This document shows, piece by piece, positions 31,119 through 38,768 of a DNA stretch of 38,768 nucleotides. The translations under genes and the position numbers were made by a program. This stretch comes from CAYXBG01 sp964463145 (GTDB lineage Bacteria > Acidobacteriota > UBA6911 > RPQK01 > CBDAPI01). How positions within the stretch are numbered: position 1 is the stretch's first letter; each line of letters opens with the position of its first letter. Where the stretch lies: contig CAYXBG010000007.1 of assembly GCA_964463145.1 (NCBI GenBank), forward strand, positions 1 to 38,768, read 5' to 3'. The notes beneath the pieces were generated by a model. The model worked only from the letters and a program-made list of their open reading frames with translations. It searched no databases and was not told where the DNA came from.

Positions 31119-31421
31119 TCATCCTTTGGGGTGTCCCCTTGAATGATTCTGGATGGAGATGTGATTGATTCCACTATCAGGCCAAAAACGATTAATGGAT
31201 GTTACAAGAAGTCCCCTCATCTCGTGCAGGGAGAGACGCCACTGGTCCGAAGAGGTACAGAGGATGAGTTTAGACCCTTGGAGGACCTTTGGTTTGCATT
31301 TGCCCGCCACCTCGGCGCCCACAATTTTAGGCCAGAGGTTTTGCAAGAAGACTAGTCTGGTCTCAGGATCGTCTGGTACCTGTTTCAGAACAGATGGTAT
31401 CAGTTGTTTCAGATTTTTCAT
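31119..31421 (-). CDS. DciA-family (DUF721) protein
   Basis: DUF721/DciA proteins assist loading of DnaB helicase in bacteria that lack DnaC or DnaI. The 100-residue protein has the core NLWPKIVGAEVAGKCKPKVL followed by GSKLILCTSSDQWRLSLHEM and a leucine-rich helix, matching the DUF721 KH-like fold. It ends in a short basic tail. ATG at 31421 lies directly beside a small inverted repeat (CTGAG-N7-CTCAG at 31422-31438). It is the first minus-strand gene after the divergent spacer to the DUF2064 gene. DnaB is in the same window, about 9 kb downstream on the same strand. Confidence 0.8.
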   Translation of the reverse strand: MKNLKQLIPSVLKQVPDDPETRLVFLQNLWPKIVGAEVAGKCKPKVLQGSKLILCTSSDQWRLSLHEMRGLLVTSINRFWPDSGINHISIQNHSRGHPKG

Positions 31422-31649
31422 CTGAGATTAATGCTCAGGTGTGGACGTAAGTCGCTGTTGTTGTTTAATTCGCATCATTGCATGGCTTACTATTAATGAA
31501 ATTTCTCCCATTCAGAAGATTCTAGAACTCAAATCTTGTGAGTGATGAGACTCCTCCCCATGTTATGTTCTTGAAACTGTAATGGCGAGTTAAAATCGGC
31601 TCGCAAGGAAAGTTTGCTCGACTTCTGAACTAACAACCGGAGGACCTGC

Positions 31650-32345
31650 TTGGATCGAGCACTAGCCATTTTTGGAAGGTACCCTCACAGAGGGAAGGTG
31701 AAGACTCGCCTAGAAAAGGGAATTGGAGCCGATAGGGCACTCCAAATATATTCAGCTTTCCTCCTGGATACGTTGGAGAGATCCCTGTTTTTAGAGGTTG
31801 AGGTCTTTCTTTTCCTGGCAGATGCCTCTGCGTCAGAAGTTGAAGGCTTTAAAGCCCTACACGAACTGCCTGAACGATTGCATGTCGTAAGGCAAAGCGG
31901 AAGGGATCTTGGGGAAAGGATGGGGAACGGATATGGGTATCTCCAGAGTCAGGGTTTCTCCTTGGTTGTATTTATCGGAAGTGATACCCCCACTTTGCCT
32001 ATAAGGTTTGTGCGGCAGGCCTTTCAGATCTTGAGTAGTGCCGCGACAGTAGTCGGCCCAGTGGAGGATGGAGGTTATTATTTGTTGGGTCTTTGGGAGC
32101 CTCGTTTCGATCTTTTTAAGGGAATACATTGGGGGACCGAGCATGTTCTTGGCCAAACCCTCGCAAGGCTACATCCGGATGAGTTTCAGAAGCTCCCTCT
32201 CTGGTACGATATAGATAGCAAGGGTGATCTGAAAAGGTTATGGACGGAAATTGATCAATCTGAAGATCCTCCTCTCCGAACAGCAAAGGTTCTCCGCAGC
32301 TGGTCTCTTTCGAACCAAAGGATAATCTTCGATCAAGAGTCATAG
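31650..32345 (+). CDS. DUF2064 / TIGR04282 glycosyltransferase-like protein
   Basis: Nucleotidyltransferase/GT-A fold family related to CofC; some members are linked to arsenosugar biosynthesis, but most have no known function. The family pattern is clear: AIFGRYPHRGKVKTRLEKGI near the N terminus, FIGSDTPTLP at about residue 113 and VVGPVEDGGYYLLGL near 135. Length 231 aa is typical. The start is TTG at 31650, supported by CCGGAGGA six bases upstream and the natural MDRALAIFGR N terminus. No arsenic genes are nearby. It is divergent from dciA and ends before a strong terminator. Confidence 0.85.
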   Translation: MDRALAIFGRYPHRGKVKTRLEKGIGADRALQIYSAFLLDTLERSLFLEVEVFLFLADASASEVEGFKALHELPERLHVVRQSGRDLGERMGNGYGYLQSQGFSLVVFIGSDTPTLPIRFVRQAFQILSSAATVVGPVEDGGYYLLGLWEPRFDLFKGIHWGTEHVLGQTLARLHPDEFQKLPLWYDIDSKGDLKRLWTEIDQSEDPPLRTAKVLRSWSLSNQRIIFDQES

Positions 32346-32436
32346 GCATGAGAGTGGTGAAGAAGATTGAGTCTCCATATTTTATAAAGTATCTAACAGT
32401 CATCTGTATGTGGTAAGAGAGGGGGCGCAAGGCCCG

Positions 32437-32459
32437 AGGTGAAACTTTTCACCTTTTTT
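32437..32459 (+). terminator. Intrinsic terminator after the DUF2064 gene
   Basis: AGGTGAA (32437-32443), a 4-base loop, TTCACCT (32448-32454), then TTTTT. A perfect 7-bp stem and T-run in the plus direction only. A smaller GGGC/GCCC hairpin (32423-32435) lies just before it. It separates the DUF2064 gene from the TonB-family gene. Confidence 0.85.
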
Positions 32460-32557
32460 GCCATCGGACAATGCAGGATAAACGTTAAAGGATCGATGCG
32501 AACACTTCTGAGACTGATGATCGGGATGTTTTTTCTGACGATGAGACCAGAGGCGAA

Positions 32558-33403
32558 ATGAGCGGAGTAAAAGAATTCCTAGGTCACTTATTGGCCCTCC
32601 GGATTACTGACGGTGAGCGACAATATTATAGTGACGACGCCTATAATATTTTTGGCAGTAGCATCTCTCGCCGCCGACCAATGCGGGTGGCCACAGCGCT
32701 AGGCATCCTGTTCCACCTTCTGGTTCTTTTCTTGGTTTGGCCTCAACTTGGTGGGACAGAACTCCCTCTAGATAACGAAACATTTGTGATTAAGCAGCTA
32801 GCGCGACCAGCCAAACTTTCAGGTGCCCAGGGCAGTCCAGTGTCTGCGCTACCTAAGCCTAAACCGGTAGTTCCCAAGCCCAAGCCGAAGTTTGTTCCGA
32901 TTCCTGATCCCTCACCAGATGATCCAGAACCGGTATTACAGGCCACAGTCGATATCCCTCGAATCCTAGAGGAACTTTCGACTGACTTGAGTATTGGAGA
33001 GATCGATGCGCCTCCAGGCCCTCCGGCTAGGCTTGGGAGAGGATTGGGGAATAGAGGAGGTCCTGGTTCCGGTCGTCGCGGAGTTGGTGAAGGTGCCGGA
33101 GATGGAGGAGGGGCATTCCGAGTCGGCGGAGATGTGAGTATGCCTCGTTTAATCGTAAAAACCACACCGGCTTATACTGACGAAGCAATTAAGGCCAAGG
33201 TTCAGGGGGTGGTGCTCCTAAGGGGGATTGTTCGCCGAAATGGTAGGGTAGACACGCTTAGTGTTGTCAGAGGGCTAGGATTCGGATTGGAACAGAATGC
33301 TATTAGGGAGATAGCGACTAATTGGAAATTCCGGCCGGGAACCAGAAACGGTGTGCCTGTAGATGTCTGGGCAACGATCGAAGTTACGTTTAATTTACGT
33401 TGA
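32558..33403 (+). CDS. TonB-family energy-transducing protein
   Basis: Spans the periplasm to transmit proton-motive force to outer-membrane transporters. The order is typical: a cytosolic leader of about 43 residues, one membrane span (about 45-61, ATALGILFHLLVLFLVWP), a Pro/Lys-rich periplasmic stretch (PKPKPVVPKPKPK), a Gly-rich linker (about 155-185) and a C-terminal TonB domain (about 190-281: TPAYTDEAIKAKVQGVVLLR, NWKFRPGTRNGVPVDVW). The Gly-rich linker is unusually repetitive. ATG at 32558 has GAGG five bases upstream. exbB and exbD are not adjacent. It is downstream of a terminator, so it has its own promoter. Confidence 0.9.
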   Translation: MSGVKEFLGHLLALRITDGERQYYSDDAYNIFGSSISRRRPMRVATALGILFHLLVLFLVWPQLGGTELPLDNETFVIKQLARPAKLSGAQGSPVSALPKPKPVVPKPKPKFVPIPDPSPDDPEPVLQATVDIPRILEELSTDLSIGEIDAPPGPPARLGRGLGNRGGPGSGRRGVGEGAGDGGGAFRVGGDVSMPRLIVKTTPAYTDEAIKAKVQGVVLLRGIVRRNGRVDTLSVVRGLGFGLEQNAIREIATNWKFRPGTRNGVPVDVWATIEVTFNLR

Positions 33404-33523
33404 CTTCGGAGCCAATTTTACAGGGTGACTCTAACCCCATACGGGACTTTTCCCTTATACTATTCAGGCCTAAATAGCGGTGTCAGGAAAGTTTGGCCGG
33501 GATAGATTGAGCTAGGCGGGAAA

Positions 33524-34027
33524 ATGCGACAAATTTCTTTAGGAGTCGGTGCCATAATCCTTGTGATTGATCTGGCAACGAAGTGGTTTATTAAAACCTA
33601 TTATCTCAATGCGTCGCACCCGATCTTGGATGGTTTCCTTGAAATCCGATATGTTGAGAACACTGGGATTGCTTTCGGTTTTCTAGATTCTCTCGAGTCG
33701 GAGTGGAAGGCCCCAATACTAGGTTTGCTTGCAGTTCTTGCTGCTGTGATGGTGTCTTACTATATTTGGACTACGCCCCCACGAGAACGTAGTAGCCTGA
33801 TTGCATTAGGGTTGATCCTCGGGGGGGTTATGGGTAATTTCATCGATCGGCTGATACACACTTTTGTGATCGATTTCATCCGGATCCACTGGAGAGACCT
33901 GGTGGCTTGGCCGACCTTTAACGTGGCTGATTCTGCAATCACCAGCGGGGTTATTCTATTTTTTCTGCTCAACATATTAGAAGCGTTTAAGTCTAAGTCA
34001 GCTGTAGACGAGAAGCGAGAAGCCTAA
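33524..34027 (+). CDS. lspA: Lipoprotein signal peptidase (signal peptidase II)
   Basis: Inner-membrane aspartyl protease that cleaves lipoprotein signal peptides after lipid attachment. Four hydrophobic spans are seen. Catalytic aspartates are D108 in GNFIDR and D136 in FNVADS; RYVENTGIAFGF is also diagnostic. Length 167 aa is standard. ATG at 33524. It ends three bases before lolA, so the lipoprotein processing and carrier genes are co-expressed. The lipoprotein FGE at 9168-10076 would be a client. Confidence 0.96.
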   Translation: MRQISLGVGAIILVIDLATKWFIKTYYLNASHPILDGFLEIRYVENTGIAFGFLDSLESEWKAPILGLLAVLAAVMVSYYIWTTPPRERSSLIALGLILGGVMGNFIDRLIHTFVIDFIRIHWRDLVAWPTFNVADSAITSGVILFFLLNILEAFKSKSAVDEKREA

Positions 34028-34030
34028 CTT

Positions 34031-34696
34031 ATGAATTTGCCCATGATAGTGGTTCTGCCAATTATGTTAGGGGCCTCTATCCCCGCTGGAACAGCCGCCA
34101 CTGGTAGAGGAAATGCTGAGGCATTATCCCTGATTGCGAGGGCAAGGGCTCACTACGCTCAAGTTGAGTCTTTAAGGGCTGAATTTACACAAACTTATAC
34201 AGCTGGGTTCGCACGAGATGAAGAGAAAGGAGTAGTTTTCTACAAGAAGCCTGCCCGGATGTATTGGGAATATAAAGAGCCTACCGAAAAGTATCTTATT
34301 GCTAATGGTGAAAAGGCATATTTTTATATTCCACGAGACAAACAAGTTCTTGTTTACAATATTTCAGGTTCGGAAGATCGATTGTTCTTATTCTTTTTTG
34401 GTGGACGAGATCCGGCAACAGACTTCCAGATTGAATTCGAAACCGAATTGGCTCCGCTTGTAAGTGGAAATCATCTTTTGAGGTTGAGCTCCCTGCAAGT
34501 CGACGGTTTTATTTCACATCTTTTGCTTGAGATTGAGAGGAAGACATTTAAGATACGCCGATTAATTTCAGTTGAAACTCTGGGGCAGCGGAATGACTAT
34601 GTCTTGAACAACGTGGAAGAGAATGTCAGTATTCCAAATCGCCGGTTTCAATTTCGGGTTCCAAAAGGCGTAGAGGTGATTCGGCAAGACCAATAA
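34031..34696 (+). CDS. lolA: Outer-membrane lipoprotein carrier protein LolA
   Basis: Periplasmic chaperone that ferries lipoproteins from the inner to the outer membrane. A signal peptide is present (about 1-22, ending near GTAATG). The LolA pattern follows: a helix then SLRAEFTQTYTAGFARDEEK, GVVFYKKPARMYWEYKEPTE, LIANGEKAYFYIPRDKQVLV and a run of beta strands to the end (FQFRVPKGVEVI). Length 221 aa is normal. It follows lspA by three bases. Its presence is the strongest single sign of an outer membrane in this organism. Confidence 0.9.
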   Translation: MNLPMIVVLPIMLGASIPAGTAATGRGNAEALSLIARARAHYAQVESLRAEFTQTYTAGFARDEEKGVVFYKKPARMYWEYKEPTEKYLIANGEKAYFYIPRDKQVLVYNISGSEDRLFLFFFGGRDPATDFQIEFETELAPLVSGNHLLRLSSLQVDGFISHLLLEIERKTFKIRRLISVETLGQRNDYVLNNVEENVSIPNRRFQFRVPKGVEVIRQDQ

Positions 34697-34752
34697 ATTC
34701 CAGGCAGTTCCAGTTTGTATTGGATGGAGTTAAATGAGTAGGAGTAGATTTC

Positions 34753-35739
34753 TTGAGCGGCATTAAGGCAAAGGTCAGCGGAGTTGGGATGCATGTCCCA
34801 AAAAAGGTCCTTACAAATCACGACCTTTCAGGACTTGTTGACACTTCAGATCAGTGGATTCGAGAGAGAACAGGCATTTCTGAGCGACGGTTTGTCTCCG
34901 AGGGTGAATCCAATAGTGATCTTTCGGTGGCTTCCATTAGGAAAGTTCTGGTTAAAACTGGATACGAGCCCGAAGACATTGACTTAATTATAGTGGCCAC
35001 TGTAACTCCTGACATGATTTTTCCTTCAACTGCCTGCGTGGTCCAGGAGAAAATCGGTGCCAGCAATGCCTGGGGATTTGATCTTTCGGCGGCTTGTTCG
35101 GGGTTTTTATACGCTTTGAGTACAGGTGTGCAGTTCATCGAGACGGGCGCGTACAAGCGTGTTCTAGTGGTAGGCACTGATGTTATGAGTAGTATTATTA
35201 ATTTCAAGGATCGATCCACCTGTGTCTTATTCGGAGATGGTTCGGGAGCTGTCCTCTTGGAACCTAGCACCGATGAGGCCGGGGTACTGGATTTCTTATT
35301 GCGCAGTGACGGATCGGGAGGCCAGCACTTGTGTATGCCTGCTGGGGGTAGTCAGAGACCTGCAACGCATGAAACAGTTTCTGAAGAATTGCATTATGTT
35401 CAGCAATCCGGCCGGGCCGTTTTCAGGTATGCCGTAAAACTCATGACAGGTGTTTGTAGAGAGATACTGGAGCGAAATGGATTAAACATCGAGGATGTCC
35501 AGCTTTTCGTCCCGCACCAAGCCAATTCGCGAATCATTGACTCATCTGTTGACCGATTGGGACTTTCCCCCGAGCAAGTATTGATTAACATCGACCGCTA
35601 CGCCAACACTACTGCTGCTACAATCCCTATGGGTCTTGCAGAAGCTGAGGCCGAGGGTCGTCTTAAGTCCGGAGATCTGGTTTTGTTAGCAAGTTTTGGG
35701 GCTGGTTTTACATGGGGTAGTGTTCTTATTCGGTGGTAG
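34753..35739 (+). CDS. fabH: 3-oxoacyl-[acyl-carrier-protein] synthase III
   Basis: Starts fatty-acid chains by condensing acyl-CoA with malonyl-ACP. The Cys-His-Asn triad is complete: C115 in DLSAACSGFLYAL, H255 in VPHQANSRI and N285 in RYANTTAATIPMG. Length 328 aa is standard. The start is TTG at 34753 with TAGGAG eight bases upstream, giving MSGIKAKVSGVGMHVPKKVL. It lies 56 bases after lolA and 57 bases before the ferredoxin-domain gene, all on the plus strand. No other fab gene is adjacent. Confidence 0.96.
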   Translation: MSGIKAKVSGVGMHVPKKVLTNHDLSGLVDTSDQWIRERTGISERRFVSEGESNSDLSVASIRKVLVKTGYEPEDIDLIIVATVTPDMIFPSTACVVQEKIGASNAWGFDLSAACSGFLYALSTGVQFIETGAYKRVLVVGTDVMSSIINFKDRSTCVLFGDGSGAVLLEPSTDEAGVLDFLLRSDGSGGQHLCMPAGGSQRPATHETVSEELHYVQQSGRAVFRYAVKLMTGVCREILERNGLNIEDVQLFVPHQANSRIIDSSVDRLGLSPEQVLINIDRYANTTAATIPMGLAEAEAEGRLKSGDLVLLASFGAGFTWGSVLIRW

Positions 35740-35796
35740 ATGAACTGATCTAGGAAGTAAACTAGAAATCTATTGTTTCTTGATTTTGGAGGAACC

Positions 35797-36747
35797 GTGA
35801 GTTTGAAAGGTGAAAGCCGTATCGAGTGGTTGGCAAAGCTTGACCAGTCAGTTTGGGATCAAACTGTTAAAGAGTTACTATCTAAGGTACACGAAATCGA
35901 CCGATTGCCCCTCAGGATATGGTTTGCTTGGTGGCCCATAAAACTAACAAGGGGGTTGTCCAGTGCAGCCGATGTTAGTGACCTGAAGCGTCACTGGGAG
36001 TTAAGAGGGGATTTTTCCCTCGAGCACCAACTTTCTAGAACCTTAGGGATTTTTCATGCAGGATCTTGCTGGTCTGAGGTGGTGCGCTCTACTTTGAATT
36101 GGGTGGAAGGTGGTCAGGAAGAGTTTGAAACAGACTTGCTCGACTTGATATTGGTCACCGGCCGAGAGGTTGCATTAGAATCTAACATTGATATTGCTTT
36201 CATTCTCCCTTTGCAGGCGGCTGCCTTTATGGTTCTTTGTCAAGTGGGGACTGGACCTCTCAGTAGAAGTGAGGTGCGTAGTTCTTCCAAGTCTTTGAAT
36301 CCGAACAAGATTCTAAAGAAAAGACGGCGGGATAAAGGCTCTGGCATTCTTTCTTTTTTGAGGGATGCTGATCAACAGCACACCGTTTGTTTCGATGAAA
36401 GTTCGGGAGACAATTTCACGGCCTATCATGAGCAGGATCTGTCGATGGCGGCGGCAATGGACACCAGGGATCATACAGTCGCTGATCCAAGGTGTACTGA
36501 GGGACCGATCCCGTTTCAATGTCGTAGTGGTTCCTGTGGTTCATGTTGGGTCGGCGTAGTCGGAGGGGAAGAACGTCTCGCTCCGATTTCAGAATATGAG
36601 AGAAGGCGGCTTCAATACTTCGGCTACCTGTCGAAGGAAAACCTTGATACACATCCTCCTGTCCGTCTAGCCTGCCAGGCTGCCTGCAGAGGGAGTGTGA
36701 CTATTTTGGTGCCTCCTTGGAATGGCGTCCTGAATGGTCGGGACTAA
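35797..36747 (+). CDS. Protein with N-terminal unknown domain and C-terminal 2Fe-2S ferredoxin domain
   Basis: I do not recognise the full-length protein. From the GTG start at 35797 (GGAGGA directly upstream) it has 316 aa. The C terminus (about 195-310) is a plant-type 2Fe-2S domain: cluster cysteines C242-x4-C247-x2-C250 (FQCRSGSCGSCWVG) and C293 (RLACQAAC), plus an extra C297. Residues 1-180 are mostly helical with many Trp (IWFAWWPIKLTRG, CWSEVVRSTLNWVEGG) and match nothing I know; a basic linker (KILKKRRRDKG, 171-181) joins the two. No signal peptide is seen, though a hydrophobic helix lies at about 132-149. It is probably an electron carrier for an unknown partner. It follows fabH and is convergent with menG. 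A TTG at 35773 is an alternative start. Confidence 0.75.
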   Translation: MSLKGESRIEWLAKLDQSVWDQTVKELLSKVHEIDRLPLRIWFAWWPIKLTRGLSSAADVSDLKRHWELRGDFSLEHQLSRTLGIFHAGSCWSEVVRSTLNWVEGGQEEFETDLLDLILVTGREVALESNIDIAFILPLQAAAFMVLCQVGTGPLSRSEVRSSSKSLNPNKILKKRRRDKGSGILSFLRDADQQHTVCFDESSGDNFTAYHEQDLSMAAAMDTRDHTVADPRCTEGPIPFQCRSGSCGSCWVGVVGGEERLAPISEYERRRLQYFGYLSKENLDTHPPVRLACQAACRGSVTILVPPWNGVLNGRD

Positions 36748-36768
36748 GACCGATGGAGCTAACCGGTC
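36748..36768. other. Hairpin between convergent genes
   Basis: GACCG (36748-36752) pairs with CGGTC (36764-36768) directly after the stop of the ferredoxin-domain gene, in the 40-base spacer to menG. There is no T-run, so it is at most a weak bidirectional terminator. Confidence 0.3.
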
Positions 36769-36787
36769 ATTGAAGGCCATTTCGTCA

Positions 36788-37492
36788 TCAAGAGGATTTG
36801 ACAGCACAATGGATGTCAGAAATCCCCCCCGTCAACTTAATTCTAGATATTGAACAGAAACCTGCGTCAACAAAAAATTCGACTAGATCTTTGCTTTTCG
36901 GATAATCGCGTACAGAAGCGGGCAGGTAGGAATAGGCTTCGTGATTGCCTGAGATCCAACCTCCTATTTTGGGTAGGATTTTTTGGAAGTAAAATCGATA
37001 GAGATTGTCCAGGATAGGGGTTTCAGGTTCTGAAAAATCCAATACAAACAATCGTCCTCCTGGCCTAAGAACTCTAGCGATTTCCCGAAGTCCGATGGTG
37101 TAATCCTCCAGGTTTCGCAGTCCGAAGGCGATGGTAATGATCTGGAAGGTGTTGTCAGCAAAAGGTAGTCTTAAAGCATCTCCTTCCACGAATTGAATTG
37201 GGTGTTTCAAATTTTGATTACGGGACTTTCGTAATCCTTCGACAAGCATTGGATGGGAAAAATCACAGGCAATAATCGGAGAAATGAGAGATAGCTCGAT
37301 CGCCAAATCAGCAGTCCCGGAGCATAAATCAAGAACCTTGGATTCTGCAGTCACGTAAGGTTCAAGATACTTGCGGGTTGTTGTTCTCCAGCGCCGGTCT
37401 ACAGAAAATGACAGCAAACGGTTAAGGAAGTCATAGGTTGGAGCGATGGACGAGAACATCTCTCGGATTTTCTGACTTTCCCGTTCAACCAT
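36788..37492 (-). CDS. menG: Demethylmenaquinone methyltransferase (MenG/UbiE)
   Basis: SAM-dependent C-methyltransferase for the last step of menaquinone synthesis. IREMFSSIAPTYDFLNRLLS, the SAM-binding VLDLCSGTADLAIEL, DFSHPML, GDALRLPF, ITIAFGLRNLEDY and REIARVLRPGGRLFVLDF are all family signatures, as is YSYLPASVRDYP. From ATG 37492 it has 234 aa and overlaps the aroB end by eight bases. A GTG at 37507 would add five residues; neither has an SD. With MqnA in the window the quinone is most likely menaquinone, hence MenG rather than UbiE. It is co-transcribed with aroB. Confidence 0.93.
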   Translation of the reverse strand: MVERESQKIREMFSSIAPTYDFLNRLLSFSVDRRWRTTTRKYLEPYVTAESKVLDLCSGTADLAIELSLISPIIACDFSHPMLVEGLRKSRNQNLKHPIQFVEGDALRLPFADNTFQIITIAFGLRNLEDYTIGLREIARVLRPGGRLFVLDFSEPETPILDNLYRFYFQKILPKIGGWISGNHEAYSYLPASVRDYPKSKDLVEFFVDAGFCSISRIKLTGGISDIHCAVKSS

Positions 37493-38594
37493 GAGTGAGT
37501 GGGGCACGACTCGATGTCACCGATTGCCAGACCTCTCTCAAAAGAGATGTGGGCACATCCGTCCTGATAAGAGTTTTGCCGATTTTATCGAGGAGGACAA
37601 AGTGGAGTTGGGAATCCTGTCTTTTTTTATCGTGTTCTAAGAGTTCGAAGAGATCGTCGAATGCAATCCAGTCGATCTTAGGTAAAGCTCCCAGCCGACT
37701 GATCAGAGCTACTACACGTCTAGCACTTGCTGCATCCAGAAGTTCTTTCTGCAAGGAGATTTCGGTAGCTAGCAACATCCCCCATCCTACTGCCTCGCCG
37801 TGTGTTATGCCGGAGTAACCCATGATCGCCTCTAGAGCGTGGCCAAAGGTGTGGCCAAAGTTTAGAATGCGACGGAGATCCGATTCGTGTTCGTCCTGCG
37901 AGGTCACGGCAGATTTGATTTGACAGCAGCGTGCGACAATTTTTTCTAAGGTTTGAAAATCTCGGGTTAAGATATTTTCCAAGCTATTCTCTAGGAACTC
38001 GAAAAAGGTTTCATCATAGATCAGACCGTACTTAACAATCTCATAGACACCCGATCGAAATTCACGACTTGAAAGACTGGAGAGAGTGTTGGTATCGGCC
38101 AAAACTAGTTTAGGTTGATAAAAGGCGCCGATAAGGTTTTTCCCTTTTTGGTGGTTAACCCCGGTTTTGCCACCTACGGAACTATCAACCTGAGCTAGAA
38201 GTGTAGTTGGTACTTGAACGTAAGGAAGTCCCCTAAGGAATGTTGCTGCTGCAAAACCTGCGATGTCTCCAGTAACTCCACCACCTAGTGCAACTATAAT
38301 AGAGTCTCGATCGGCTCTTTGAGCCATTAGATAGGTGTAGATCTTCTCTACTGTTCCAAGGTTTTTGAACGATTCACCGTCGGGGATGAGTATCTCAGTG
38401 ACATGAGCCCCTGCTGAGGTGAGACTCTCCCGGAGAGTATTTCCATATAGCGAGGAAACATGCTGGTTGGAAACTAGGAACACTCGCTTACCCAACTTGT
38501 ACTGGTTTAGAAATTTCCCGAATTGCTCGAGCAGGTCGGGTCCAATCAAAATATCGTAACTTCTCGGGCCGAGTTTTACAGGGACACTATTCAC
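37485..38594 (-). CDS. aroB: 3-dehydroquinate synthase
   Basis: Second step of the shikimate pathway, cyclising DAHP with NAD+ and a divalent metal. Motifs: PDGESFKNLGTVEKIY, the NAD-binding ALGGGVTGDIAGFAAATFLR, PTTLLAQVDSSVGGKTGVNH, YEIVKYGLI and the metal ligands in LNFGHTFGHALE and HGEAVGWGM. Length 369 aa is normal. GTG at 38594 starts MNSVPVKLGPRSYDILIG; no SD is obvious. It lies 35 bases after thiG and overlaps menG. It supplies chorismate, the substrate of MqnA. Confidence 0.96.
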   Translation of the reverse strand: MNSVPVKLGPRSYDILIGPDLLEQFGKFLNQYKLGKRVFLVSNQHVSSLYGNTLRESLTSAGAHVTEILIPDGESFKNLGTVEKIYTYLMAQRADRDSIIVALGGGVTGDIAGFAAATFLRGLPYVQVPTTLLAQVDSSVGGKTGVNHQKGKNLIGAFYQPKLVLADTNTLSSLSSREFRSGVYEIVKYGLIYDETFFEFLENSLENILTRDFQTLEKIVARCCQIKSAVTSQDEHESDLRRILNFGHTFGHALEAIMGYSGITHGEAVGWGMLLATEISLQKELLDAASARRVVALISRLGALPKIDWIAFDDLFELLEHDKKRQDSQLHFVLLDKIGKTLIRTDVPTSLLREVWQSVTSSRAPLTHG

Positions 38595-38622
38595 TTCATA
38601 AACTCAAAAGATTTTCAAATAG

Positions 38623-38646
38623 AGGGCTCTCAATTGAGAAGGCCCT
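38623..38646 (-). other. Hairpin overlapping the thiG stop codon
   Basis: AGGGC(T) pairs with GGCCCT around an inner CTCAATTGAG palindrome, with a two-base bulge. It spans the last codons of thiG and the start of the 35-base spacer to aroB. The downstream sequence on the minus strand is only moderately T-rich, so termination or attenuation before aroB is possible but unproven. Confidence 0.35.
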
Positions 38647-38768
38647 GATTGGGGCTACTGGGAGTCGCATAGGTTTTTCTCGTGATTCTGCCTGCATGGT
38701 AGGCAAGGTAACCGGCCTCAACTCCATATTTCATAGCTCGGGCCATACAGACCGGGTCCGCTGCTCCT
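38630..38768 (-). CDS. thiG: Thiazole synthase, C-terminal end (runs off the window)
   Basis: ThiG builds the thiazole phosphate moiety of thiamine. Only the last 45 or so residues are present. Hand translation gives GAADPVCMARAMKYGVEAGY, then LAYHAGRITRKTYATPSSPN, then QGLLN and a TGA at 38632-38630. The DPVxMARAM...VEAGxLAYxAGRI pattern is characteristic of the ThiG C terminus. The start lies beyond the window's right edge. It is on the same strand as aroB and menG, 35 bases upstream of aroB, so probably the same transcript. The identification rests on a short stretch but a distinctive one. Confidence 0.85.
   Translation of the reverse strand, partial: GAADPVCMARAMKYGVEAGYLAYHAGRITRKTYATPSSPNQGLLN

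Noticed and set aside
30959..31174. 71-codon minus-strand ORF after dciA
   Set aside because: It starts inside dciA in another frame, has no SD or domain, and its composition is not protein-like.
32743..33165. 140-codon minus-strand ORF opposite the TonB-family gene
   Set aside because: It mirrors the Pro/Gly-rich linker codons of the real gene; the repetitive Pro/Ser translation is a shadow.
33404..33523. Promoter from TTGACT at 33401 for lspA
   Set aside because: No acceptable -10 box lies 15-19 bases downstream, and the hexamer overlaps the upstream stop codon.
1..38768. tRNA genes, CRISPR arrays, insertion sequences, prophage or restriction systems
   Set aside because: I looked for cloverleaf-like GGTTCGA blocks, regular short repeats, transposase motifs and phage genes in the gaps and found none.

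Overview
The window reads as ordinary, densely packed chromosome from a diderm (Gram-negative-type) bacterium of moderate GC, in the forties by eye. Outer-membrane biology is shown by LolA, signal peptidase II, a TonB-family protein and a lipoprotein. Menaquinone (MqnA, MenG) and bacillithiol (BshC) chemistry, a membrane pyrophosphatase, a secreted PIG-L deacetylase beside an SSS symporter, and frequent TTG/GTG starts together make Acidobacteriota my best guess. That assignment is inference only; no rRNA is present to test it. I saw no tRNA, IS element, phage gene, CRISPR array or plasmid function.

Region 1 (1-5021, minus strand) is a tight operon transcribed mqnA > namZ > CYTH > murU-like > amgK > asnS (partial). 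NamZ, AmgK and a MurU-like nucleotidyltransferase form a complete-looking route for recovering MurNAc from peptidoglycan. Two details are odd: NamZ has no export signal, and the nucleotidyltransferase has lost the usual metal-binding Asp. topA (5289-7706) is divergent from this operon.

Region 2 (7824-16674) looks catabolic. On the minus strand are a FucI-type sugar isomerase, a lipoprotein formylglycine-generating enzyme with both catalytic cysteines, and a LarA-like protein. Divergent from them on the plus strand are a tiny membrane protein translationally coupled to an SSS symporter, then a large secreted PIG-L deacetylase. A 417-base regulatory gap with an operator-like palindrome separates the two arms.

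Region 3 (16740-31421, minus strand) is mostly housekeeping. In transcription order it runs dciA, a TPR protein, ispE, prs, rplY, pth, hppA, rpsF, rplI, dnaB, alr, a conserved unknown with a GCSIDSSV motif, D-lyxose isomerase and bshC. rpsR is missing from its usual place between rpsF and rplI. hppA carries K+-dependent, Na+-pump-like signatures.

Region 4 (31650-36747, plus strand) holds a DUF2064 glycosyltransferase, a clear intrinsic terminator, a TonB-family protein, lspA-lolA, fabH and an unusual protein with a 2Fe-2S ferredoxin domain at its C terminus. Region 5 (36788-38768, minus strand) runs thiG (partial) > aroB > menG; aroB feeds chorismate, the precursor used by MqnA.

The best candidates for something not well described are the altered MurU-like enzyme with a cytosolic NamZ, the lipoprotein FGE, the small membrane partner of the symporter, and the ferredoxin fusion.
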